Assembly (NCBI GenBank): GCA_018881555.1
Contig: JACAXG010000050.1
Coordinates: forward strand, 1,302,001-1,366,000
DNA: 64,000 bases
Reading direction: 5' to 3'
Origin: Amblyornis subalaris
Lineage: Eukaryota > Chordata > Aves > Passeriformes > Ptilonorhynchidae
Positions 52,101 through 64,000 of this stretch are shown one piece after another. Each line of letters begins with the position of its first letter. Positions within the stretch are counted from its first letter, which is position 1. A program made the position numbers and the translations under genes. The notes beneath the pieces were generated by a model that did no database searches, was not told where the DNA came from, and saw only the letters and a program-made list of their open reading frames with translations.

Positions 52101-52861
52101 TCTCCCTACATTATTCCATTTTGTGTATCTTCTAAACGACAATATCTGTGTGATAACCAGACTAGTTGAGTGGTCTTTTGCATCATGAGCATCAACTCAT
52201 GATGCAAAAGTACCTGTCTTTTTGTTCCTACCTTAGTTTTCCTTCTGTGAAAGGATGAGGTTAGTGCTTCTCCATTACAGCTGTTGGGGCTGTAGCTTGT
52301 GAGAAGCTCACACAAATGCAACTCTAGTACTCGGCCATGCTGAAACTGTCAGAGAAGAAGGAACAGAGCATGTTCTTGTTCTTCTCTTCTCCCAGCTCTA
52401 CTTATACCACATGCAGAGTATTTGAGTGGCAACCTTGACTGGGGCTCTGTTGCAAATGAAAAATATACTATAGCTGCACATGGTAGTGCCAGTGAAACCG
52501 AAAGCATAACATAGAGGCAGGAAGCGAGCAGCAGTGGGCTAGAGCAGCTAAGACCTTCCATCCCTAACACTGAAGTCTTAGGATGGTGGGTCTTGACTGA
52601 TGCCTGTCAGTATTCAAGGAGCTTTTCTGGGACAAGTCTTCCCTTGTGCTAGAGTGATCTGTTGAGCTTATCTTTTTCTTCAGACAAAACTGTATAAAAA
52701 GATCCTGTATGCCCTCCACAGTTCTCCATCCCCTTCACACACAAGTGTGTGCCTGCCATTCAGCAATGTAATCCAAGATCTTTCACAACTAAGAAAAATA
52801 TTTGAATGTCTAAGGAACAAAGATGTTTTAATAGAAAGCACAGAATCAAAGGAAATGCTCC
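49101..52861. other. Intergenic region
   Basis: No coding exons supported. Contains the perfect hairpin at 52175-52210; the rest looks like unique AT-rich DNA. Confidence 0.45.
52175..52210. repeat. Perfect 15-bp inverted repeat with 6-base loop
   Basis: Left arm CTTTTGCATCATGAG (52175-52189), loop CATCAA, right arm CTCATGATGCAAAAG (52196-52210). No mismatches. It would form a stable hairpin in single-stranded DNA or RNA from either strand. Confidence 0.95.
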
Positions 52862-53006
52862 AACCCTGGCAGTGTTCAAAGCTAGCTTGGATAACGCCTT
52901 GAGCAACCTGGTCTAGCAGGAGGTCTTCCTGCCCATGGCAGGGGGGATTGGGACTAGATGACCTTTAAGGTCCATTCCAACCCTCAACATTCTATGATTC
53001 TGTGAA
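52862..53006 (+). mobile_element. CR1 3'-end fragment
   Basis: About 145 bp in plus orientation, ending in the diagnostic CR1 terminus (CCAACCCTCAACATTCTATG then ATTCTGTGA). Includes GATGACCTTTAAGGTCC. Confidence 0.92.
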
Positions 53007-53042
53007 ACAACAACTAGAAAATGGCATCCAGAAATCTTTCCC

Positions 53043-53700
53043 TTGCCTCATGATGGGATTAATTGCTACTCATTTTCCAAAGGTGGATACTCCACAATTC
53101 TCCAGGCAAGTCATCACAGCATTTCACCACCTTTTTCATTAGGCAACTTTCCCAGCTTTTTCTTGCTGCAATTTAAACCCATTATCTCCCATAATAGCCA
53201 CTGTAGACAAGAGAAAAAGATTCTCCCCCTTCCTTTTCTAAGAGCCTTTCCTTTATGAGGAATATCATGTCCCTTCTTGAGGCTGAACCACCTCAGTTCT
53301 TGGAACTTTTGTCATAGGACGTAGTCTAAATTTCTCCNTATCATTAGTAATCTTTGAATTCTCAGGTAGTTCATATTCTTCTGGCAGTGCCTAAACTACA
53401 CACTACTCAGGTGAGGTCCTACCATTGTTGAGTAGAGCACAGAAGGCTTATTTCACACATCTTGCAGGCTCTGCTCTCNGTTAGAAATCCAACTATTGTT
53501 TGCTTTTTTCACAACAGCATGATAGTGTTGACTTCTGCTTAGCTTGTCGTTCAGTACATTCCACAGACTCTTTTAAGAAGAAGTGCCACCGGCCACTTGT
53601 TTTCCACCCTATATTTATGCAGCTGGTTATTCTTGTCCTAATGTAGGGTTTTGCATTTATCCCTCTTGAATAGTGCTCAGGCAGTGATGAGAGCCCTCTT
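53043..53700 (-). mobile_element. Ancient CR1/L3-like LINE remnant
   Basis: Diverged reversed LINE sequence: TTGCTGCAATTTAAACCCAT, TATCATGTCCCTTCTTGAGG, GTGAGGTCCTACCATTGTTG, TTGCTTTTTTCACAACAGCA and GTAGGGTTTTGCATTTATCC, in the order of an old amniote CR1/L3 element. It is directly adjacent to the younger, opposite-strand CR1 end at 52862-53006. Confidence 0.65.
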
Positions 53701-56700
53701 CACTCTTCCTGTAAGAACTTTGCCAACATTTTTATGTTTCTTATTGCAAAACCCACAAGATACACAGGACTAGCACTATATGGATTTCTTTTTTTTTTGC
53801 CTTTAGATTCATATCTTTATTTGTTTAGAAGGCGTAGTGAGTAAGGGTGTTAGATAAGCACCAGTTCTATTAGTAAATACTTTGTATGTGGACAAGAAGA
53901 CAAGAGAAGAAACGTCTCAATTTGTGGGGTAAACTCCATAAATTCTGATTTGTTTAACCAGAGATTAAACCCAGATGTCAAGCAAACAGCATTAAGAAGA
54001 AAAAGGCAGGAGCTGACATTGGTTAAACCTTTGTAAAATTCCATGACGTCAAGCAGATTGTTAGAATTTCAGTCAGGAGGAAGACCTCCAGCATGTATAG
54101 ATTTCCTTTGTGTTCTTTTGCAACACAATCGTGATTTCTGGTGCAAAGTAATCAAGGAATCACATATAAAGAAAACATTTCTTTTCAGTATTTTATAGAA
54201 ATAGGTCTTTATAAAGTGCTTAGCTCACACTTAATAAGCAAAATTAAATACACAGCTCTTCAGCAATTTATGCTGAAGCCAAAACTGGTTCTGAGCACTC
54301 CTGAGAATATGCCAGAAATAAGAAAATGTGTATAAATAAAAGTATCATTAAGTGTGAGCCTGAGCACAGTTTTTATATCACAAATACTTTTACCAGTAAA
54401 CATAAGTATTTGGGGTTAGTAGCTGATTAAATTTAGCATGTTCGCTTCAAAACACACAAAGCATCAGGATTTGTTTTGACCTCACTTCTACAGTTTTGGA
54501 ATCACTGTTCAACTATTCTTTATTTAAATTTAGTAAAATAGAAACTGGGGCAAAATGGGAAAGACACTTGTATTTTGAGCACTGAGTTTAGTCTGAGCCT
54601 TGAATTCTGGCCTGCTGTAGATGTGGGGTTTTTGTTAATCACCTGATTNGTTTCCTTCTAGTGTCCCAGAACTAGACCAAGAATGACTTTGAAGCACCTA
54701 TTTTTTATTGTTTGTGTGATATAGCATCGTTCAAAAAATCTCAAGCAGTTGTTGATTAAGGTTGTGTAGCAGACTTCAGTGTTGCATTAACTTTGATAAT
54801 CACATAAATACAACAAATAGCACTCACGGGCCAAGTCAAAGTGTCAGAAAATACAAGTGTAGAGGAAAATTCTGTCCTTTCCAAAGGATTATATTTTCAA
54901 ATTTCCCGATGTTCTCTCTGCTATCTGAATTCCTTATAGTATTAATCTCATAAAAGCTGAGGGTTTCAGATTTCCAGAAGGGTAGTCCCTACATCAAAAT
55001 GAGAAGATATTCACATACAGCCTGAAGGATTCAGTTTGTAGCAGGACTGTCTTTTTCAAGTTTGACTGTAACATCCTCCAGAGAGTTTCCCAGCAATGAC
55101 CTACTGAGCCTGACAGTCCATGCATAGACAAGTGCTGGTGTACTCTTGCTCTTCTGTTTACTAACGTACTGAAGGCAACCTGGATTTAGTGCTTTCTTAC
55201 TTCAGTGAAATTCTGTTGAGATTCATAAAAAATCCACTGATGGGCAGAGTAGTTCTCAAAATTGGGATTTTTTGTATGATTCTAAAAAATTGGCTCATTG
55301 CTTGGTGTTATGGCTTTTCCCAGTTCGCATTTGCCAAAGTGAAAGAAACTATTGAAACCTTTCCTGATACTGCATTTTAAGCTTTGGTTCTAGTTACATA
55401 GAAAAGATGTAGTAGGACACGTTCTGTATCTCTGTATAAGTACAAGGAGAACTAAGAGGTAATTACTTATTAAAGAAGTATTTGATTTAGCTACCAAACA
55501 GTGAACTGCTGCATCAAGAAAATAATTATCAAAAAGCAGCCAGGATGTGCAGTTTCTGCTGTACAGACTTGTGTTGGGATGGATTTTTCCTGTAACTGTG
55601 TTTCAACCATTCATCCTGATTCTTCTGTGTCCCACCTCATGACAAGCATTGAAGTATATCTGGAAGTGCAGTCTTGAGGCACTTTGGATAACAAGCGTCT
55701 CACTCCATAGCTGTGTATAGCTTTGCTGCGTTTTTCTTCCTTTGCTTCAGAAACTGTGTACTTTTGGCTATTGCGTTCCTCACCAGAGACTGTGTTTCAG
55801 CAGTAAATATATAGTGTGCGTACATGTAGGTTTTGCATGTTTCATAAATGAAGTGCTTTGGGAACAAGGGAGTTTAGAACTCCCAACACTAGAATCTCCT
55901 TCCAGAGCTTTTCCCTGAATCACCAAATGAGTTAGTCACTCCATAGACAAGTTAGACGTGAAATACGGGGAGTCAAGACTAACTTTAAGACAGGCTTATT
56001 CCTCCAACTGAGAACCCAAACATATTTCTTCAGCACTGTGTGAGTACTAAGTCACAAGCCTAAAGCCACGACTGTTTCAAAACATGCTTAAGGGTAGAGA
56101 AAGCTCTGAAAAAGGCATCAGAGCCTCAGCCTGCAGAAACTTTGCTGATTTCTTCACAGCACTTTTGGAGAGACATTTTGGTAAAGTACATCTTTTCTAG
56201 CTGCTCACATTCTTCAATTTCTCATTTCTTGTTCACTGATGAAAATAGATGTAGGAGTGTTCACTCTGCAAATTATTCTTGGCCAGCTCTGTATCTTATA
56301 CATGCAAAAATATTATTAATTATTATAAATTTCTTTCTTACATGTGCTGGCAAACTGCTCCCCGCTGCATCTCCTTGCTCTGTTTTTTGCTATGTGCCAT
56401 AAATAGATACTCTTCTGTAGTTTGTTATGCAGTATTGCTGTTAACAAATCATTCACTAGTTAAAGATCATAAAACACAGTCTAACCACAAGTGTGCAGAT
56501 CTCTTTTATATGTAACAAAAACACATCAAAAAACCCCACAAAACACAAAACTTCCTATNCTGAGAATTAGCAGAAAGTTCCACCTCATTTTAAATGAGAT
56601 ATCTAAAATGGAATAACCCCTCTTTTGGCTTTTCAGAGTTACCTGAGTGTCTGCTGCCATACATATTACAAATTTTTATGGCAGTTACACAGGTGTAACT

Positions 56701-59700
56701 TAATAATCTATGAGCATTTTCTTTAATTCATTTTTCCTTATGTTTATAATATAAGTTGAGATTTGGATTTTTCCTCCTGACAAACCAGCTTAAGTGAAAT
56801 TAATTTGATGGGAAAAAATACAGCAGTTTGAAATATGGCAAAACCATATTTTAAAGAAAAACTTTCCAGAAACTTAAAATCTTTCATGTCTGCTACAGTG
56901 CTTGACCTTTCTTTCTCCTCTCCACCTCCTGTGGATAAGTGCTTCCTCCCATGAATTTCAACATGGTAGCTTTAGCTCTCCAGCCTTTATGACTCCAGAC
57001 ACTAGTTTCAGTGCCTGCTCCAGCTTCTCCTGGAATTGCTTCATTTATTTTATAGGGTTTTGCCTAAATTTTCCACTAGTAAAACTGTAGCCTCTCGCAG
57101 ATTCTCCAGTTGGATAGTTTATTTTCAGAAAGAAAAGGTAGGCTGGGGGTTTATTTTAGGAGCTGGATCCAAGCCCCTTAGCCACACACCTCTGCTGTCA
57201 CTCTGGGCTTTACCTACAAAGGCCCTAGCTTCTGGCAGCAGATAATTCATTTTCTGTGCTGGGTCCAGGGAGCCAGGAGCTACTGGGAGTACACAGTGTG
57301 AAGTTTGTGCTCAGCCTCTTCAGGGAGAAAAAGGAATCATAGCAGGATCTTTCCAATTTTTATCCATTGAGTTTTAAGGATGTTCTTCTGTGAAGCACAT
57401 GACAGTAATCTTGCTCAACACTTGCTTAAGGGCCAGCTGCCTTGGATGTCAGAAACAAAAGAAACCTTCCTTTAAGGAAGGTTAATAAGGTAAGAAGTCC
57501 TGACATGGACTAGCCTGCAGCCCCATATAATCTTCAATGTCTACCTATACCAGTAGCAGTTCCACCCCCTTAGTTTCTTGTGACAACCATCCTCTGCACC
57601 CACCCCTTCCTGAAGGTTGTCACCTCTCACCAGCCTGCACTGCATGAGGCATCCTGCTTCCATGGCAAAATTATCTGGATGGGCTGGGGCATGAAATTAA
57701 GCTGCTACACTAACCTATCTTGTACCTGTACCAAAAACAGTTCACACTGGTGAGCATGGCTACTCCACACAGCTGTTCTTCAGCTGATACAAGAAATTTT
57801 GTCTCAACAAAATTCACTGGAAGGGGGGAGCTACCCAAAAAGCAGAACTGGCCTCAGCCATCTCATTTAAACTGCTGCTCCAGACCTGATGGAAGCTTAG
57901 AAGTCTGAGTGACTGAGACACAGCCAAATTTTGTGGTTTCAACATGGGCTGCATTACAATAGCAGAACAGCTATGAATTCTCATACAAGTTTGTTACATG
58001 GTAACTAAGGGCATATTATTTATAATTTTCAGCAACCTTGGAACCTGTACCCAGGTTCTGCAAAAACAGAAAGCCTGGTCCCGTTCCAAAAAAGGAATTC
58101 GAAGAAAGTCAGTGTGCATTAGGGTAGCTGGGAAGAGCTGAGGGTTAAACCAAATCCAGCTGCTTCCTAGGAAAATGCAGTTTCTCCTGAGGCCCCTCTT
58201 GACAATTTTGACAGGTTTATAGCAGAGCCAATATAATTTCAAAAAGCAAAATTATCTTCATAACCCCAGCAATGCTTGGGTTACCCTGACAGTCTAGACA
58301 GCACAGATGTGTCTGCACTAAGCTGGCGATCCTGCCCTCACCTGCAGCACAGCAGCTGTTTTTTCTATCGATGGCTCTTGTATTTTGTAGGTGACTAATG
58401 CCTCAAGCTGTTGGAAAATGAGTTAATCTTCCTCAGACAGTCAGCATTCAAATATGCAGATCACATCACTATCTGATTCTTAATTTTTGAGCACAGATGT
58501 AGCATTTTAAGGGATAAGGGTCAGACAGAGACCATACTCCTATCCATCACTTGACATTAAGTTTTTAAGTTCTCAGAGTAAGGGCCAAGTTGCCTTGTGA
58601 AGTAGTGCCAGCACCAAGAATAGAATTTCTTTATTTGCCATGTCTGCCTTTCAGCACCATTCTGTGTGTTTTTTTCCATTGACAGGGTTCACATTTTGTT
58701 CAGGAAAAGTCTATATCCAACCTCCATCTGTGAGCATGTGTTTCTTTCTCATAACTTCTCTTTGTAAGCTAATGGGTGTAATAGTTGCCTTAGTGAGATC
58801 ACACTGAGGCTCAGGCTTTCCACGCAGTCACAGGCAAGCTTGTGAAGAATACATGGTTGGAGCTGCTTTGGGTGGGAGCACTGATACGCATGCTTAACCT
58901 TCTGGCTCACTCCTTCACTTGTCCTCACCCACTGGTTAGCTAACCTAAAGGTTTCCCTGGAAATCTATCTGTCAGGCTGTAAATTCTTGACTCTGTTCTT
59001 GAGAACGAGAAATAAATTTTAGGTCTACCAGGGATATCTTGGTCAACAACATCAAGGACCATGCAATCAATAGCCTTTCTGACACAAAACAGGTTTGGCC
59101 TGAAGGTCTGACTAAGATCCAGACCATGCTGTTATACACAGAAAAAAGTGTGAAGTGAAGTGAAGCCAGGGTCTTGAAATATTTGCAAAAAATAAACACC
59201 ATCAGCCAAGCCCACCCTGCAACAAATCATAAGCAGCCTCATAAAGGCCCTTTACAGTCCCTGACGGACATGATGTAAGTGCTGAGTGGCCTGAGCAGCC
59301 CCTCCTCAGTCCCTGCCTGCCTGCTCTGGATGCTCCATGTGTACCCAGGCAGGCGCACTCCATCCCTCCTGAGGGTCTGCCACTGCAAGGAAAAGGACAG
59401 TGCTGCTTTTTGAACTCTGGCATTGAGACTTGCTGTGTGTTCTTTGAAACTCACCTGGACTGCGTGGCTACAGTTGTGTGCCATAGGAGCATTGCAGGCA
59501 CAAGAGAGGCACCACATGAAAAACAAGAGGCAGGGAGTGATATGACTTTCTGGGGAGAAGCCTTAAGGGCATTACTACTTTCATTAAAGTTATGTTCATA
59601 TACCTCTGAACCAGGGCCAGACTGTTACTTATTATAGGACCTAACTGCCCTTGCATGTTGTGGACTGTACAGGAACAAGCAGTAGCCAACTAAAACTTAA

Positions 59701-62700
59701 ACTCCTAAGAAGCAACCTAAAAATATCAGGGGAGAAAGGTGGGTAGAGCTAACATTACAAAGCAACAAAGCAACTTAGGAATGCTAAAGAAACGAAGCAC
59801 ATATTTATAGGCAGAACTCTGGTTTTGGTTTCTTTTTTTTTTTCGCCTCTCTCTCTTACCGGTTGATTCAAAACTATGAAAAAAAGGGGCTATTTTAAGA
59901 TTCAGGATATTTGTCTCAAAATCTTTCTGGAACAGTGGCTCTTAAGGGAAGTGTGCATGCCATTACAAGTTTTGTACATATGTTGCACTGTAACATATAT
60001 GAAATTGCATTTCTCAATCACCCTCAGGGATCCCTTGGAGGTTTTCCATAGAAACTGTCCCACTCTCCCTCCCTCCACTTCATAGTGCCCAAGTTAGAAC
60101 ACCAATTTTCAAAAACTGTTTCTGTCCTGCTTAGGTCTTTTTGTTTTCTCACTGTAATTTCTCTACAGGCTTTCTTGAAAGAGGAAAGGACAATTTGATG
60201 CTGAAGAGATTATATTCTGTCATATTATCCCATTCTACCTTCTTAATTTACTGTATCTTACCTACACAAAGCAACTAATTTCCAGCAGAGGATACAGTCT
60301 GTCACTTAGTGTGTTTAACTGTGTATCTTTTAAAAATATTTTTATCCTGAAACTACCACCATCTGGAAATAGTTAGCANGGGAAAACAATAAAAAGCCCA
60401 TCTGAAGTTCACAAGAGTTTTTGCCTGCAATACTTGATTCTACCAACATATAATGTTAAGTCATTTTTAAATCCAAACAGTTTGAAAAGCTCCTGCTGTT
60501 GCTTGTGCGTGCTAAAGCCCAAGCTGAGGTTATCATGTTTGCCTTGCAGCAACAAATGTTAATTTGCACTCCATAAAGCATTGTGCACAGGTTGTAGCTG
60601 TGGTTGTAGATGGCTGTAGGACATACTTCCCTCACTGTTCCAAAAAGGCCCTCATACCACACACTAAGATTCAGTATCCTTTCAGGTTGATTGGTTTTAT
60701 ATTTGAAAATGAGGCACAGTGCTTGGTCTCACAAGGGCTGAGGGCCATGGGACCCAATCTAACAAGTTACTTTAGCAGACCATGTACATACAGAAGTGCT
60801 TTGAAGCCAGAGCACTGAGCATCTTCTGGTGTTCAGATGACAGTCTATGGAAGGAACAGAAGTATCCTCAGAATGTTTTCTTTTCTCTGGTGGATATCTT
60901 TGATATTAAAGAACACAAGTCCATATCATGAAGACACCTTTAAAAACAAATGGCATCTCTGTCTTCTCTTTTTACATTAGGGACACATTGTAAAGANCTA
61001 TAAAATTTGCTTACCACAGCATTGTGTCCTCCATTGAAAAAAAAAATGTACCTGTATCTAATCAATGAGTATTTGCTCAAGCAAATATTAGGTCTTCAAA
61101 CAGCAGCTATATTGGAAGTAGCTGCAGTTATCTTAGTTGCATATGTCAATCAGAGCAAAGTTTTTGTTTGCTTCTTTTCTAATCCTCATTCCTTGCACTT
61201 CAAGAGAGAATAGGTTAAATTCAAACCATCTAATCACACCAAAGCAATTCCACAAGCAGAACAACAGAATTATTTGAGCATATAACTCCTAGTTTATTAC
61301 TTTAAGACTTTGTGAAAACTGTCTTTGATAGGATATTAACTATCTGGTTCAACATCTGGTAGAAGGGCAGGACTATTACTATTACCCAATGATGCTTTCC
61401 CAGTTGACAGGACTTCTTTCTAGGTTCCTCAGGCCAGTTTAAACAGGTTTATAACGATGCTCTTTACCTGCAACTGACCTTCTCCTTGTGTAACTTTTTT
61501 GGCTGCATCTGTGACTCAGCCTGTAGACACCATAGCCTAATGTCAATAAATGCTGGAGGGATCAACACTTACACCTCAGCCATGGCATTAAAAACCAAAG
61601 AAAGTTGGCTGTTAGACAAAATTGCTCCAGCCAAAAAACTGTAGTGCTACTCTCTTCATGTACCAAGTATCACACAAGACAGGAAGACAGAGAAGCCAAG
61701 GAAGCAAAATATTAGCCCAACACTACACTGGCAAGAGAGCTTGAACACAGGCTCCCCTTGCTCCTCCCACCCCAAGGTTCCCACAGCTGTTCAACATTGC
61801 TGTGTGGTGCTCCTGCCAAGCAGGTGTCTCTGCCTCCCGAGGGCTGGTAACAAATGACTATTCAAGTTCAATTTGTGCAATGGAAACTGTTTCCATTACG
61901 AGCATAAGTGAAATATATCCAAGCAACAGATTCTGGGATCCCAAAGCCCACATGTTTTCATAACCTATACCAACTTAGCCTTATCCTTTCCACGGAGTCA
62001 GGTCAGTTCAATGATTTCTTTGTTCCTCAGCTCATGAAACACGAGTTGGCAAACATCACCTTCACTAAGGCAGGTACTCCTCTAAATCCCCTGGCTTAGA
62101 GGCTCAAACCCAGGCTTGCTCACAGCTTCATGTTCAAGAGGTTATTAATGCAAGAGAACCACTGCAAAAAGCTAACACACACATTCCTTCCTTATGCATA
62201 ATTTAAATACTGTCAACACTTCTTTCTTTGCAGTCTAGTAATTCCTACATTAATCATTCTGCAAATCTGTTTAGTACTGAACAGAAGAATTGCATCATAT
62301 TGTAACAATTTGACCAATCCTAAACTGAGGCTGCCAAGAGGTTGATTAATAAAGTGCAAAGTGTGACAAATTTTTAGATTACCTGGTATTTTAAATTGAT
62401 CATGCATGGTCAGAGCATTTCCAACTTTCCAATGCATTCCTCACGTACAGGAAAGACAGCTTGAGCTATGCTTCAGACTAAGACTCATGTCAAGTGTTCT
62501 TTTAATGCATGTTTATAGGAACCAGGCCTGTAAATTAAGATGAATCAGCATCTTACTACATGATATTTTTTACTTTCTGACATTTTCTAGAGACACTGGA
62601 ATATCTCTTACTCATGAGGTACATGACTTGGCACTATCTTTGAGAGAAGGCTCACTGAAGTCCTTCAGGGTAACTGACAAGCAGGTGCCTGTAGGGAATA

Positions 62701-63150
62701 GATATGACAGTATCTACAGTAACCATGCTAGCAAAATTCAGTAGCAAGAACAGACTCTTGAACACTTGATTACTCTTCAAGTCCTGCTACATCTGCATTT
62801 CAGCTATGCCAATTAGCANTCAGGTTGCTTATTTAAACAAATAGTTATCTATACCACAGATAGTGTTTTCTGTAACAGCTGACAGTTTATTCACGTGTTA
62901 TACTTAACACTGCTCTGGCACTACTACTTAGTCTTGCAGCTTAGATACCTAGCTTAATGCACCTTTCATAAGTATGGTTTTGCTCATGGGTGACATGACT
63001 TAAACATTGATATTCCATTCAAAAATTCAGAGTAGCTGTACAAGCAGTGCTTCATTTAAAAGGCATTGAGCTTAAATTCCCAGAATTATTATAGAATCTT
63101 CTCCTAGACAGATTTTTACGGTCTTTCCCCAGATTAAAACTAGCATTCAA
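53701..63150. other. Gene-poor interval before MAP1LC3C
   Basis: 9.4 kb without a supportable exon on either strand. Short frames (for example at 59.2-59.7 kb) overlap on both strands and show no domain. Contains a perfect CRE palindrome (54044-54051) and a 21-bp palindrome (57463-57483). Confidence 0.45.
57463..57483. repeat. 21-bp perfect palindrome
   Basis: Arms AACCTTCCTT and AAGGAAGGTT around a single central T. Short enough to be chance or a dimer-type protein site. Confidence 0.8.
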
Positions 63151-63169
63151 CTCAGTACTTAAAAGGTTC

Positions 63170-63175
63170 TTTATT
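63170..63175 (-). terminator. MAP1LC3C poly(A) signal
   Basis: TTTATT on the + strand (AATAAA on the minus strand), about 320 bases past the MAP1LC3C stop. Confidence 0.55.
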
Positions 63176-63491
63176 TTACTCTTAGACATAGGCTTTCAGG
63201 ACACCTTAAAAATCAGTTACACAACAAAGACTGATATTGCAAAAAAGTGGAGGTGCAGTTCAAAAGAAAAAAAAAACCCAAACCCATAGTGTCTTCAAAT
63301 ATAAAAATATATATCCAAATTATTACCTAGGGAAAGTGTACCATTTCTGCCTTAAGCTGGTCCTGCCAGCTTTTGGGTCATAACTCCCCACTCCAGAGCT
63401 CAAGAGCTCACACTGGAAGGAGCATCTCCGAGGTTCATGCCACAGGCATGATACATTGCAAACTGCTTTGCTGCAGCACATGGACCCAATC

Positions 63492-63702
63492 TTAAGTTTT
63501 CTGAAAGCATTCCATAGTTTTTCCTTGGGCAGTGGGTAAAAAGCATCCAAACATCTCCTGGGAAGCATAGGTCATATACACAAAGCCATCTTCATCTTTG
63601 TAGTCCCTATACACTTCTGCCATTGTCAAGGACATACTGGCGAGGCTTTTGTTGTTCACCAGCAGGTAGAAGGCTTGTGTAGCTGTTAGAGCCATCCTGC
63701 TT
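63492..63702 (-). CDS. MAP1LC3C: MAP1LC3C terminal coding exon (partial gene)
   Basis: Last exon of an LC3-type ubiquitin-like autophagy protein. LC3 is cleaved by ATG4 after a Gly, and that Gly is then joined to phosphatidylethanolamine on the autophagosome membrane. The acceptor CAATTAG precedes 63702; the frame reads [38 protein letters not shown] and TYASQEMFG. The exposed Gly is followed by Cys and a 17-residue tail ([17 protein letters not shown]), then [14 protein letters not shown] and a long tail starting with Cys point to LC3C rather than LC3A/B. Position next to EXO1 agrees with human. Upstream exons lie beyond the right edge. Confidence 0.93.
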
Positions 63703-64000
63703 CTAATTGAAAAAGGGAGGAGAAAAAGAGGATTAAGCATTAGCAAGTTGAATATGATTTCAACTTCAGTCTATAACATACATTAAGCAGAGCAGTTGGA
63801 TGAACTAGGTACAAGAAATGCTGTGTAAAGTTATTGTGTGGTTTAACATCTCCATCAGCAGGAAGTTAACTGTAGGTCTGGAAGCTCAAAGGCCTGTGCT
63901 CTGAGGAAAGGCTTTCATTGCTACACCAAAGGTGCTACTGAGCATAAGCTTGCAGTCCCCAGGGAGAAGTGAATAGAAACGAAAAGCTTCTGCAGTACAG

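Noticed and set aside
57580..57623. 9-bp inverted repeat GTGACAACC / GGTTGTCAC with a 26-base spacer
   Set aside because: Short arms and a long spacer; expected by chance in a 64-kb window.
59202..59689. Cluster of overlapping 73-95 codon frames on both strands
   Set aside because: Mutually overlapping frames in a slightly GC-richer patch; none shows a domain, and no exon boundaries fit.

Overview
The window is vertebrate genomic DNA and almost certainly from a bird, probably a songbird. It has long introns with GT/AG splice sites, many CR1 LINE fragments carrying the avian 3'-end signature, two avian-type ERV solo LTRs, and a tRNA-Ile-headed SINE with a CR1-like tail of the kind known from passerines (TguSINE1 type). 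The gene order WDR64 - EXO1 - MAP1LC3C matches the human 1q43 neighbourhood. Scattered single N bases suggest a draft assembly.

Layout. (1) 1-15.5 kb, + strand: the 3' part of WDR64, eleven phase-compatible exons (about 351 codons) ending in a stop and poly(A) signals; the 5' part lies outside the window. One of its introns holds a CR1 copy with a SINE nested inside. (2) 16.1-16.7 kb: a decayed avian LTR. (3) 17.8-20.8 kb, - strand: a gene with a single intact 319-codon coding exon. It encodes a predicted secreted, glycosylated protein with the motifs of the N-formylglutamate amidohydrolase (HutG-like) family. There is a splice acceptor just before its ATG, a candidate noncoding first exon near 20.81 kb, and poly(A) signals downstream. 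This is the least expected gene here. (4) 24.5-25.25 kb: a CpG-island promoter with a ZNF143-type motif. (5) 25.1-43.85 kb, + strand: the full coding region of EXO1 in 13 coding exons (804 aa), with all expected active-site acidic residues. Its introns contain CR1 copies, a solo LTR with an exact 5-bp target duplication, and a perfect 31-bp tandem duplication. (6) 43.9-63.1 kb: a gene-poor interval with CR1 remnants, a perfect hairpin and short palindromes; I see no beclin-like gene. (7) 63.15-63.70 kb, - strand: the terminal coding exon of MAP1LC3C; the rest lies to the right.

How the genes relate. WDR64 and the amidohydrolase-like gene are tail to tail; that gene and EXO1 are head to head, about 4 kb apart; EXO1 and MAP1LC3C are tail to tail. 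Nothing suggests an operon-like functional unit. EXO1 acts in mismatch repair and DNA-end resection, MAP1LC3C in autophagy, and WDR64 is a WD40 scaffold of unknown role.
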